Origin: Apoderus coryli | Lineage: Eukaryota > Arthropoda > Insecta > Coleoptera > Attelabidae | Reading direction: 5' to 3' | Length of the DNA stretch: 64,000 nt | NCBI GenBank assembly: GCA_911728435.2 | Contig: OU452199.1 | Coordinates: 21,090,860-21,154,859 of the forward strand | Part shown: piece after piece, positions 23,515-34,713 of the stretch | Numbering within the stretch: position 1 is the stretch's first letter | How the letters are laid out: each line of letters opens with the position of its first letter | The notes under the pieces: generated by a model | Told to the model about the DNA's origin: nothing | What the model saw: the letters and a program-made list of their open reading frames with translations, nothing else | Database searches by the model: none | Made by a program: the position numbers and the translations under genes

Positions 23515-25323
23515 ATGTCCTCCCCCCAGGGTAAACATAGTGACCTGTCTAAAGGGGCTATCCCAAAAAATCCTGACAAAAATAATAAAAGAGACAAGTC
23601 AGCGAAGCCATGCACTGTATGCGAAAACTATAAGTCGCTACTATACAATGATGACGAAAATACCGACAGAGAGCTAATAAAACACAACTGGAGCAAGCAT
23701 AGACAGGATGCGCACACGCGTCTAGGGAGAACACTTGCAAAAGTGCCGTCAAAAATCGACACAGGACACAGGAAAGTCAGCCCTTCCCACTCTGTCGCAT
23801 CAAGCCAAAATGAAGCAGTGGATGGTCTAACGGACATCATGACGTATTCGATGGAGTCCAGCGAAAGGTTCGTTAAGGACAAAATAAACGACCTTTCGGT
23901 CCCAATGGATATTAATACCCAAGGTCCCAATTTTTCTGCCATCGAAGTACACACACCACCTTTAATACTGAACCAGGCAACTTCCATTACCGACGTCAAC
24001 GGGTTTCAGAAACCCAAACATACCGCAACTCTGTCTAAACTACTGATGAGGCGATCGCCGAAATCACCACCGCCTCTAACGAGAAACCGGTTCAGCAGTC
24101 TTAAACCCAACGAAGAGCTGCCTGGAAGCCCGACATCAATAGATGTTGCTAATGCTACAAAGAGGACCCTGAAGCGGACAGCAAACAGCCCAAATTCGCC
24201 TCAAAAAAGGAAAAATAAACGCGCGGCAACAGCGACAGATTCCAGCGAGAGCGATACTGAACAGCTGGCTCATCAATCGAGAGGAAAAAACCAGAGGATA
24301 CCGCCTATCGTTCTCCGAGGTAGAGCTACTGATCACCGACAGCTGGTCCAGGAATTAAATCAGCAAATTCAGCACGGTTACACGCTAAAATATGCAGCAG
24401 GGACCACAATGCTATACATTAAGGACATTACAGAGTACAAGTCCTATAAACAGACTCTACTGACTGACAATAACGTAGACTTTCACACTTACACTCTCCC
24501 CGAAGAAAAAACGCACGCCTTTGTTATTCGGGGCTTGTCTGGTGTGGACGAGGAGGACGTAAAGTACTATCTCAAAGAAGATTTGGACATATCGGTTTCT
24601 AGAGTCTTCAGGATGAAAACCCCTGGCAGACCATTATTCCTCGTCGTGACCACAAACAACTACACTCTAAGAACTTTAAACGCACAAGCCAGCGTAGTGC
24701 TTAATACCCGCGTTACGTGGGAACGGCGAAAAAATGAAAACCGCATTACACAATGCCGCCAATGCCAGGCATGGGGACACGCCACAGCCAACTGCGGCCG
24801 CACACCGAAATGCCTGAAGTGCGGCCAAAATCACTTGACCAACACCTGCACAAAAACCAGGGACACCCCTGCTGTTTGCGCAAATTGCGGCGGCGCACAC
24901 CCCGCCAACTATACAGGCTGCGAGGTGTTCCTTCGTCGGAAGGAATATATACAGCGACAGACAGAGACGCAGACAAAACGACCGACTAAAAAGACATACG
25001 CACCAGCGCCCTTACCGACAACCAACCCGTGGACTAACAAACCAACTAGCCAACAAACAGTACCGGCACCAACAACACAGGCCAGCCAACCCGCGAGAGA
25101 TGACACCACCCCTTTGGTAAGTCAAACTCCAATCAATATTATGGGTGACCTACAAGCTTTGGGTCGGGTTTCGGCACAAATTGCTAATAAGATCAATCTT
25201 AGTGAAGCTGTTAAGGCTTTAATGAAACTAGACGCAATGCTTACAGGGGTTACAGACAAAATGACGAAACTGTGCGTTCTCCAAGAGTTTGCACAAAATG
25301 AGCTGCCAAAACATAACTTTTGA
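23515..25323 (+). CDS. Jockey-type ORF1: gag-like zinc-knuckle protein
   Basis: A 602-residue RNA-binding protein that would package the element RNA. The reading frame is open from a GTG at 23509; the first ATG is at 23515. The N-terminal half is polar and low in complexity (Ser, Thr, Lys, Asn). A PRE_C2HC-like domain lies around residues 320-400 (FVIRGLSGVDEEDVK and LFLVVTT segments). Three cysteine/histidine knuckles follow at about 410-470: C..C....H....C (CRQCQAWGHATANC), C..C...H....C and C..C....H.....C. The C-terminus is Pro/Thr-rich, then helical. Layout and length fit ORF1 of Jockey-clade elements. A probable ORF2 start codon overlaps its end at 25298. Confidence 0.93.
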   Translation: MSSPQGKHSDLSKGAIPKNPDKNNKRDKSAKPCTVCENYKSLLYNDDENTDRELIKHNWSKHRQDAHTRLGRTLAKVPSKIDTGHRKVSPSHSVASSQNEAVDGLTDIMTYSMESSERFVKDKINDLSVPMDINTQGPNFSAIEVHTPPLILNQATSITDVNGFQKPKHTATLSKLLMRRSPKSPPPLTRNRFSSLKPNEELPGSPTSIDVANATKRTLKRTANSPNSPQKRKNKRAATATDSSESDTEQLAHQSRGKNQRIPPIVLRGRATDHRQLVQELNQQIQHGYTLKYAAGTTMLYIKDITEYKSYKQTLLTDNNVDFHTYTLPEEKTHAFVIRGLSGVDEEDVKYYLKEDLDISVSRVFRMKTPGRPLFLVVTTNNYTLRTLNAQASVVLNTRVTWERRKNENRITQCRQCQAWGHATANCGRTPKCLKCGQNHLTNTCTKTRDTPAVCANCGGAHPANYTGCEVFLRRKEYIQRQTETQTKRPTKKTYAPAPLPTTNPWTNKPTSQQTVPAPTTQASQPARDDTTPLVSQTPINIMGDLQALGRVSAQIANKINLSEAVKALMKLDAMLTGVTDKMTKLCVLQEFAQNELPKHNF

Positions 25324-28015
25324 AGCCTTTTCGCGCTCAAACTTTGCTCGTGGAATGCAAACTCTCTGGGACAAAAAATCCCAGAATTGCTGAATTTCAT
25401 CTTAACGCACAGCATCGACATTATGGCAATCAGCGAGACAAAACTGACAGACAGACACAGAGTGCGACTGCGTAACTATACAGTATACAGGAATGACGCA
25501 ACGTTTGGGAAAAGGGGCATAGCTGTCCTCATTAAAAACTCCGTTCCTCACACCGTTATCCCGCAAATACAAAACGGAATAGAGACAATTAGTATTAGGC
25601 TCGCTACAGGACTGATACTGATAGCTGCCTACCATTCACCGAACAGACGACTGACGGACAGGGACCTGGATGCCATGTTCGAGCTAGGCCAGAAAATCAT
25701 AGTCTTTGGGGACCTCAATTGCCGACATGTGCAGTGGGGTAACCATAATAACAACCATAACGGACTCAAACTCCAGGACTATATAAATGAACAGGATATA
25801 CAGGTCGTGCATTCAGACGTGCCCACACACATACCACCTAACAGGGGAAGACCGACGTACATTGACATTGTCCTGAACAAAAACTATAACCGACACATAA
25901 ACTTAAAATCCCTTAATGAACTTAGTAGTGATCACAACCCGATTATGTTCGAACTGAATCAGCAAGTGATTAACAAAAATGAAAAAGTCATTTACGTCTA
26001 CAAAAACACAGACTGGGCTAAATACAGAAGGTTACTGGACAGACAAATAACACTGAACAATGACATACGGACCAGACAGGAGATAGACAGGGAGGTGGAT
26101 ACACTGACGGAAATAATACAGAAAACTAGGGACAAAGTTGCTCAAAAAGTTCGCCAAAGGCCAGCACAAGACAGGCTGCCACCCGATATTTTGAATCTAA
26201 TCAAATTCAAAAATCGAATTCGAAAAAGGTGGCAGCGAACGAGACATGCAAATGACAGGGAACAACTTAAAGAACTACAAATTGCAATTACTAACAGGAT
26301 CAAGGAACACAAAAACAAGGTATGGGCAGACAAACTACGTGATCTGAATGTACGAGACAACTCCTTGTGGAAGCTGATGAAAGCCCTAAAACGGACATAC
26401 CCACAAATACCAACACTGACAGTCAATGACAGAAACTCGGTAACGGACAGGGAGAAGGTAGAGACATTTGCAAACCACTTATACAGGGTGCATACGCCTC
26501 TACCTAATTCCAGACAAGAACATAACGACATTGAACACCAATGCTCACAAATTCCTACCACAATAGACTGCCCCCCTAACCTAATGCACAAGTTACTTTC
26601 CACCCCACAAGAAATCCTACAAATCATTAAAAAACTCCCCAACAATAAGGCTCCAGGGCCAGATGCCATAGATAATCTTTTACTTAAGAACATGAGTAGA
26701 AAAGCATTGGTCCAAACTACATATATAATAAACGCCATATTAAAACTACAATACTTCCCCAAAAAGTGGAAGGAAGCCATTGTTATTCCCTTTCTAAAAC
26801 CCGGCAAACCTCCACAAGACCCCAACAGCTATAGACCCATCTCCCTCCTAAATACCATGTCCAAAATCACTGAAAAAATTATCCTTACAAGACTAAACAA
26901 AACAGACGACAGACTTAGACTAACACCACAAGAGCAGTTTGGATTCAGATCAGGCCACAGCACTGTCATGCTTACATCAAAGATAGTTCATGACGCCAAA
27001 CTTGCCTTTAACAAGCAGCAAGTAACTAACTTAGTGCTGCTTGACATGGAAAAGGCATTTGACAGAGTGTGGCACGAAGGACTTCTGACCAAACTGCTCC
27101 GCCTCAATATACCTGGACATCTGCTAACACTACTGAAGTCGTACCTTTCAGACAGAACTTTCAAAGTGCGAATAAATAGCACCTCATCTCGCCTCCGAAC
27201 TCTAAAAGCAGGCGTGCCCCAAGGCACAGTTCTCGCTCCTAAGTTGTACACCCTTTATACTTCTGATATCCCCAAATATCCCCACACTAAGCTTGCCCTA
27301 TACGCCGACGACACGACCCTTTACACACACAGCTACCACGCCAACGCAGCTAATCGACATATACGAATCCACATGACGCGACTTGAAGACTACTATAAAA
27401 CTTGGAAAATAAAGATAAATCCGACCAAGACAGAACAAATCATACTGACAAAAAAAATACAAGAATACCAAAATATTCGAAAAACTAAAAATAGGCGACG
27501 CCATAATCGATCCACAACGACAACCTGTGACTCATCTGGGAGTGAAGCTCGATCGAACACTGAGTTTCAAGCCGCATACGAGTCACAGTATACAGAGGAC
27601 CTACAGCGCAGTGCACAGTCTTTATCCACTTATAAATAAAAACAGTGTACTGACGACCGACAATAAAATTACTTTATACAAGACTGTACTAAGACCGATA
27701 CTGACTTACGCTGCTCCCGTCTGGTGTAGCATGTCCGATACGCAGCGATTACGACTGCTGCGTATGGAAAACAAAATATTACGGCATGCGACAAGCAGTG
27801 ATCGTTACACCCGCATCGATGAACTGCATAGACGGGCAAACATACAATATATTACAGACTACGTGACTGACATAGCACAGAAATATTACACCACAGACAT
27901 CCACAAGTCACCACTGACACAGGACATGACCCGACACCGAGAGAGGGATAATCTCAATTTTAAACATCCCCTAATTTATCAGAGATTACCCATCTACTTG
28001 GATAATAGGCCTTAG
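25298..28015 (+). pseudogene. Jockey-type ORF2: endonuclease-reverse transcriptase, frameshifted
   Basis: The product nicks target DNA and copies the element RNA at the nick. The N-terminal part is an APE-like endonuclease (WNANSL near 25350, GDLNCRHVQWG near 25710, SSDHNPIMF near 25925). The reverse transcriptase follows, with NNKAPGPDAI, SYRPISLLN, FGFRSGHST, LDMEKAFDRVWH, GVPQGTVLAP and the catalytic YADD at 27301-27312. The long open frame is 25324-27639. After a run of eight A (27450-27457) the matching frame moves and continues to the stop at 28013-28015 (HLGVKLDRTLSFKPH onwards), so one extra A probably broke the gene. At the start, conserved endonuclease residues begin before any in-frame ATG; the ATG at 25298 would fit if one T is missing at 25328-25331. 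Confidence 0.9.
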
Positions 28016-28452
28016 ACAAACAGCGCATCGCTAGATTTATCTTTCGCAACGCTGCAAACAGACAATCGACTCGACACCCCCTTTAAGCAGGTTTTTCCTA
28101 ATTTTTCCTGCGTTATTACTCAGAAGCCTTAACAGACAAGTCGCTTAAAAATGTTACATAAATATTTCGCATTCACTGCCGATTGCGGACGCATTGCTTG
28201 GGTAAAGCCTAGGTTGGAGCCGAGCCTACCTCAGACTAATAATGAACAAACATTTGTACTTGAAAGGCTTAAGACCATGCCTGCCTGGCCGCGACGCGAG
28301 GTTCCTGCTGCATCGACATCATGTACATATTTTTGTAGTATATAGTCATGCTCACTTCTGTTTTGTAAATATTGTATATATATTTAGTTTTAAGATAAAT
28401 GTTTGTAATGCTGTTATGTAACTGTATGAAATAAAAATTTTTGATTGAATTG

Positions 28453-28490
28453 ACTCTGGTAATCGGAAGGTTGCAAGTTCAAATCAGGGT
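28453..28490 (+). other. Right target duplication plus 3' half of the tRNA-like target
   Basis: The duplication ACTCTGGTAATCG (28453-28465) is followed by GAAGGTTGCAAGTTCAAATC, a B-box-like stretch. It completes the tRNA-like sequence that begins at 23252. Confidence 0.6.
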
Positions 28491-29276
28491 TATGGAACTG
28501 TTTTTATTATTACTGAAACTGGGTCATTGCACTTTTTTTTAGCTTTTTTTATATTTTAAATTAAGAATACATTAGGGTGAAACTAGAAAAATCTATGTTA
28601 ACAAATTTTATTGAACATTTTATAATTAATAGTATTATTAGAGTAAAATAACTAGAAATACTACAAAATTATTATCAAGTGCTTCCATCTAGCGCACGAT
28701 GGAAAAACTATACAATGAATTTTTAAAGATTACCGTTGTACCATATCCAAAAATAAAGTGAAGTGTTTGAAAACTGCAATTTCACGTCATAGACATTAGA
28801 CATTATCCTTTAACAAATTTTATGTCACAATAGAGATGCAACGCGTAATAAATCTGTCGATAGTGTTTTTGATTATTTAAATAATGGTAATAAAAACGTT
28901 AATTATTAGAGACGCAAGAAATGTATCAATATATTCGATCTCAATTTCTTTTTAAGGTTAAACTATTGTCTCAAGGATTGCAATGGAGTCCATTGGCCGC
29001 TTGTAATAATATAAATTACAAACATTTCGATGAGTGACTTCGATATATTCCACCGTGTATGCCTAAAATCAATATCAAAACTTTTACACTATGCAATTTA
29101 GCTTTCCTATATTAAATCTTACGTCTAATCCTGAAGGTGAAGCATGTGCTTCAAAACATGCCTGGTTTTTAGCATAGAGTGATCTATTAAACTCTTTTTG
29201 TGGAGATTTGACTTTTATTCCTCAACATTTTATTATTGTTTTAATTTGTGAATTTTTGTATGATTTCGTTCTAATT
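28491..29276. other. AT-rich stretch, no recognised gene
   Basis: Nothing was identified between the Jockey element and the giant palindrome. Confidence 0.4.
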
Positions 29277-30255
29277 CTAATTTAAGATTTTTAATATATT
29301 AACTTGTAAATTGAACTTTTTTATGTCTAAAAATATTTGATTATCAAACACCTTCAAAGAAGGTAACAAACTCAACTAAACTACCCAACAAAAGGTTCGT
29401 AACAATCATAATTTTTCTCATTATTTAAAGTGCTACGAGTTTTTAAGGAATGACTGGAAATTTATGCGGTTTGCATTTGTGTTTTACAGCAATGCATTGC
29501 GAGTCGTAGGCATATTCTGAGAAAACAGTAATTGCCTAAGATGTCTCCTATACAGAGTAGTGAAAAAAATTAATTTTTTTTTTATTATGCCAAAATGTTC
29601 ACTATATGAATATCTCGGGATGTTTTTGGATTTTTTCGATTTCGAAATATTGCATTTGTTTCGAAATAATGACACGAATGGCTTTAAGGGTCAGTTCTGC
29701 CAAGTTTAGAACTGACAACGCTTTGGCATAAATTGGTGATAGGTCCTGAATAGGTTCTGTAATGCACTACTTTTTGGTGTTGCAAGAAAATACATTTTTT
29801 ACTACAATTTGTATAATGAGTTTTTGTGATTTTTTTCAGTATATCAAAATGTTTACTATGCGAATATTTCTAGATGATTTTCGATTTTTTGCGATATCTT
29901 CTTTCAGTTTCGAAATATTGTATACTTTTGAAATAATGACCGATTGACTTTAACGGTAGGTTCTGGAGTTCAGAACTGGCAACTTTATGGAATAAGTTGT
30001 GTAATACACTCAGCTAAATTTTGAATATACAGGGTGTGCCAGAAAACATTTAACTTAAGAACATTATTTTTTGTATTTCATCGATTGAAGTGGAAAAATA
30101 ATGTGTAAATTCGACGGCATTTAACTTGCGTCTGGTTGCGCATAAAATGATATTGAAGATCTACAAAAAATTTTGAATTGTTCAAAGATATTTCATTTTT
30201 TGAAAGTTAGGCTAGGATGCGTAAAAATGCTCGAAATTTGCGTAGTTCAATTCTA

Positions 30256-30390
30256 TGATCGATGATTAGAGGTGAATGGGAGAACATATCACAACATTTG
30301 ATTAATAATTTGATCGTAAGTATGCCCCGTCGTATTGCAGACCTCGTCCAATATCCAGGGGGCCCATTCACTAGTAAGGTAAATTGGTTT
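30256..30390 (+). pseudogene. Tc1-like transposase C-terminal relic
   Basis: The frame gives EWENISQHLINNLIVSMPRR followed by a GGP.TSK stretch. This is the typical end of Tc1-family transposases (W..I.....NLI.SMPRR...V...GG.T.Y). The rest of the protein is missing. It lies between two mirrored 30-40 bp segments, as expected for the centre of a Tc1-derived non-autonomous element. Confidence 0.75.
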
Positions 30391-30924
30391 TTCTTCCTTG
30401 TAACATTTATTTTAATAAGTGTTTTTATAGTCACCAATCTCCGCGCCCACATAAAGTCTCCATCACCACGTCAAAGGAAACGTAAACGGATGGTCATCAT
30501 CCTGTACGCGCTCAGATTTACGATATAGGTTATAACGTTAAAACTTAAATTTGATGTTAAATTATGTGACAGAAAACCTTATCCGATGGCAAAAAGTTTA
30601 TGAGAAAACAGATGAAAGTAAAATTCTCTCAAATTTACACATTATTTTTCCACTTCAACCGAGGTAATACGAAATAAACTGTTGCCCCCGAGGCACGAAT
30701 AGCTCTCCATATTTAAGTGTAAAAGTAATAATTTATGACCTTTATGTCATTTATCTAAATTTAATAAGTTTTTGTTTTGTTTTAGACATCATCTATTTTT
30801 TTTAAGTATCGGGTTTTGTGCCTTTTTCTTCTCTTTGGAGGCACTAATTATACGCAGATATTTTATATTTCAGATCTAGGCCAAGTTCTTGCACGCAAAA
30901 TAATGGATTTTTTTTAGTTTTATT

Positions 30925-32300
30925 ATAAAATTTATTTTGCCCCCTTTTCTACTATTTACGAACGCCTATGTAAACAAAATTGTTATGCTGCATGTTGTAG
31001 GTTATCCGTTAAGTGGTTTTTGAGTTATCACGGATACAAATTTTTTCTGACCCTTTTATAGAATTTTCACGGACGCCTATGGAACATTAATTTTTCTCGT
31101 GTATTTTTAACACCAATTCAACTAGTCAAATATGAAATTTTTTACATTTTAATTTTTTTTCATTTTATCCCTTTTTTTTACTATTTACGAACGCCTATGT
31201 AAATAAAAATTTTATGCTGCATTTTTTAGGTTATCTTATATCAAAGCTATATATAATTAGTCAATTCTCCTGGTATATTTGGAAACATTTTTTTTTCGTT
31301 TTTGACCCTTTTTTTAAGACTATTTTCGAACGCCTGTGTGAACTAATTCTTTTATGTAACATTTTTTAGGTTATATTCTATCACAACTATAAAAAATTAT
31401 TCAATATTTCGGATAAGTTTAAGAACTATGATTTTTTTAATTTTTAAACCCTCTTTTAAACCCATTGCCTACTCTCAATGTTAATCACCACCTATAAATA
31501 TCCTGTAGTATTTTCGTACCAAATGTGGTTAGAATCCGTTAACTGGTTTTTGAGTTATCACGGATACAAATTTTTTCTGACCCTTTTATAGAATTTTCAC
31601 GGACGCCTATGGTATATTAATTTTTGTCGTGTATTTTTAACACCAATTCATCTAGTTAAATATAAAATTTTTTACATTTTAATTTTTTTTAATTTTACCC
31701 CTTTTTCTACTATTTACGAACGCCTATGTAAATAAAAATTTTATGCTGCATTTTTTAGGTCATCTTATATCAAAGCTACATATAATTAGCCAATTTTTCT
31801 GGTATATTTGAGAAACATTTTTTTTTCGTTTTTGACCCTTTTTTTAAACTATTTTCGAACGCCTGTGTGAACCAATTCTTTTATGGAATATTTTTTAGCT
31901 TATATTGTATCACAACTATGAAAAATTATTCCATATTTCGAATAAGTTTAGGAAATATCTATTTTTTATGTTTTGACCCCTTTTCCACTATTTACGAACG
32001 CCTATGAAAGTAAGTTATTCATGACACATTTTATAGGTTATATTCTATCAAAACTATAAATAACTAGTTCATATTTCTGCTATTTTTAAGAAATACGTTT
32101 TTTTTTAATCTTTTTTACCCCATTTTACACTATTTTCGAACGCCAATGTGGTCTAATATTTTATGTTTAATATTTTAGGCTATATTCAATTAAAATCGTA
32201 AAAAAATATGCAGTATTTCGGATAAGTTTAAGAACTATGAATTTTTTTAATTTTTGAACCCTCTTTTAAACCCTTTGCCTACGCTCAATGTTTCCCAAAA
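30925..32300. repeat. Tandem array with the core ACGAACGCCTATG
   Basis: The core or a close variant (CGGACGCCTATGG, TCGAACGCCTGTG) recurs at about 30957, 31071, 31188, 31328, 31602, 31717, 31857, 31995 and 32136. Spacings cluster at 110-145 bp, and larger blocks repeat at about 530 bp (the GGTTTTTGAGTTATCACGG phrase at 31013 and again at about 31545). The array ends with a (CAGA)n run at 32388-32404. No ORF follows the periodicity. Confidence 0.8.
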
Positions 32301-32823
32301 TCTAATCAGCTCCTTGCCATGTCCAATAGTATTTTTGTACCAAATTTGGTTAAAATCTGTTAAGCGGTTTTTGCGTTATCGTGCATACAGACAGACAGAC
32401 AGACATTTTTTTAAAACTACTTATTTATGTATAAAATGACCAAAAACAAGTATTTCCGGTGAAATTAAAAAAAAAATTTTTTTCATGAAACTAATAGTCT
32501 CCATATATACATATATTACATATATGATATGGAGAGCTAAAAATAATGTTCTTAAGTTTAATGTTCTCTGACACACCCTGTATATTCAAAATTTAGCTGA
32601 GTGTATTACACAACTTATTAGGAACCTATCAATATTAGACTCATGCCAAAAAGTTGTCAGTTCTGATCTCCGAATTGGCAAAACCTACCGTTATGGTCAA
32701 CCGTGTCATTATTTCAAAAAATATGCAATTGTTTGAAACTGACAGAAGATATCGAAAAAATCCAGAAACGTCTCGAGATATTCGCATGTAAACATTTTGG
32801 TATACTGAAAAAAAAATCACAAT

Positions 32824-33447
32824 AGTATATTAAGTATTGAGAACAGTAAGTGTAGTTTACCGATCGACGACAATGGAGGATATCGGTAAACTACTTACTG
32901 TTTGAGATGCTTATACTATTTTTTGTACGATCGAAATAGCTGAAATTGCAATTTTATTATTTTTAATAATTATTATTTTAAATTAAATACAAATTCAAGT
33001 TAGCTGAATACCCTCTACAAAGTTGCAGTTGAACGTTGCCATGGAACTAATTGTTATTGTTATGATTGTTATCGTATTTTTTATGTCATGTATTTGTCAG
33101 AACTTATTTAAATAAGTATTATTATTGAAAATGAGTGACTTTGAATGTGAATCTCTTGATGAAGCATGGAATGTTGGAATAGCCGCTATAATTCCAGAGA
33201 ACGGTATGAAAATACTAATACTAATAAAAGTTCATACCTAATGCCGTTTAATGTACAATTTTAAAAATCAAAATAATGACGTCAGCATAAATGGGCAATG
33301 ACGTACCGTTGTGAATTTACTTACTGTTCTCTGAACGGTAAGTGAATTACTTACCGTCGTGTATGGGTTGTCAGTCAGTAAATGTCACTTACTGTCATAA
33401 AGACAGACACGGTAAACAATCAAAAAAGGTCGGTCGTACAAAAAAAT
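32824..33447 (+). repeat. Crypton-associated repeat, single A-B copy inserted in the palindrome arm
   Basis: It contains one B half and one A half of the family at 3155-4426 in the other orientation. It ends with GTCGGTCGTACAAAAA and starts TAGTATATTAAGTATTGAG. The uninterrupted left arm of the palindrome (29800-29825) shows the empty site, which fixes the borders to within a few bases. The A half encodes MSDFECESLDEAWNVGIAAI on the plus strand from 33131, then loses similarity to a full protein. Confidence 0.75.
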
Positions 33448-33761
33448 TCATTATACAGTAGTAAAAAATGTATTTTCTTGCAACACCAAAAAGTATAGCT
33501 TTCAGTGTTCTCTGACACACTCCGTACAAATTAAGTGTCTGTGAATGCATCACAGAGCCTATTCAAGGCCTATCACCAATTGATTTATGATTTATAAGTG
33601 TTGTCAGCTCTAAATCACAAATTGGCAGAACTGACCAGTAAAGTCATTCGTGTCATTATTTCGAAACAAATGCAATGCAAAGATTATCGCAAAAAATCCA
33701 AAAACGTCCGGAGATATTCATATAGTGAATATTTTGGCATAATGAAATGGGGAGCTACTAA

Positions 33762-34532
33762 AGGTCTCTGTCCACTATACCGTGCCGTACTATGACCGTG
33801 CTATAAACGTATCAGGCAGAAAACAGCACTGCGAACTCTGCTAACGCCCACTAGACGGATCAACACCGTTCCGTGCCCGTTCTAACGCGTTTGATGACCG
33901 GATCCTACACGGTCCATAAGTTCACGTTGTGCGGTTGTAGCAACAACTATTTTTGTTATTACTTCGTCGGGAAGACTAGCTTCTACTTAGAACTTTTGTT
34001 TAGAACAGGTTTTGGCAAAACATACTTATATTTATTTTATAAATACACGATGGCTATTAGCAAATTGTCTGTAAGGGAATTAGCAATGATTGCCATAATT
34101 TTAGACGAGGAGGAAGAGGGAAGCCGAAAAAATGCTGTCAGACGTTAGTGGATTCATGATTCTTTAAGAAAGCGAAAAACTGAGGGAGAATTTTGGACGT
34201 TATATACCTAGTGGATGACGAAGAAAAATTTCGCTTTCGCGTTCAGAAATTCCAGAACTAAAACAATACGTCAACTCGTTTCAAACGCTGAGTATGTGCG
34301 ACTACAACGCGAATGTACACCGGTTTGGTAACGTCACGTGCCATGCACGGAACAATAAAAATATTCTCGTCGAGAATTTGTTGTCGGTCCGCTTATAGAA
34401 CGCTACGGTGTCGGTAGGTGACGGAACGGTCTAGTGGACGTTGTCTCATTAGTACCTATATAAAGAATACTTTTTTGCATGTGCCGAAACGGTTACGGTC
34501 ATACTACGGCCCGGTGTAGTGGGCAGAGACCT
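33762..34532 (+). mobile_element. Non-autonomous PIF/Harbinger element
   Basis: The ends AGGTCTCTG.CCACTA and TAGTGGGCAGAGACCT are inverted copies, flanked by TAA on both sides (33759-33761 and 34533-34535), the target preference of PIF/Harbinger. Within, a frame reads RELAMIAIILDEEEEGSR (to 34148) and, after a stop and frame change, WIHDSLRKRKTEGEFWTLY, the typical start of a Harbinger transposase. The catalytic part is deleted. Sequence left and right continues the mirror arm of the palindrome. Confidence 0.85.
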
Positions 34533-34713
34533 TAATAACTAGTAGTTTTTTGTAACATCACCTGTATAGGACACAGCTTAGGCAATTACTGTTTTCTCAA
34601 AATATGCGAATACGACATGCAATGCTCTAAAACACAGTCAAAGATCAATGTACATTAATCTTTGACACAGTGCAACCCAATAATTTCCAGTCATTCCTTA
34701 AAAACTTGTAGAA

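Larger units (their letters stand above)
23289..28452 (+). mobile_element. Full-length Jockey-type non-LTR retrotransposon
   Basis: A 5.16 kb element with a 5' UTR (23289-23514), ORF1 (gag-like), ORF2 (endonuclease and reverse transcriptase), a 3' UTR (28016-28452) with an AATAAA signal near the end, and a tail ending TTGATTGAATTG. It is flanked by a perfect 13-bp duplication. Codon use is GC-richer than the surrounding DNA. ORF2 shows one frameshift, and a second small deletion at its start is suspected; both are in homopolymers. It appears to be a young copy. Confidence 0.93.
30031..32580. mobile_element. Core element of the palindrome with ACAGGGTGTG ends
   Basis: ATACAGGGTGTGCCAGAAAAC at the left mirrors the ACACACCCTGTAT region at the right; the similarity includes AACTTAAGAACATTATTTTT for about 45 bp. 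Inside are a further small inverted repeat (AAAAATAATGTGTAAATT at 30092 against its mirror at 30637), a Tc1-like transposase end and a tandem repeat array. Confidence 0.65.

Noticed and set aside
23558..27504. Minus-strand ORFs inside the Jockey element (up to 227 codons, e.g. 26142-26825)
   Set aside because: They lie antisense to ORF1/ORF2 and arise from their codon composition; no domain is visible.
23252..28490. A working tRNA gene split by the retrotransposon
   Set aside because: A- and B-box-like stretches exist, but acceptor, anticodon and T stems do not pair adequately.
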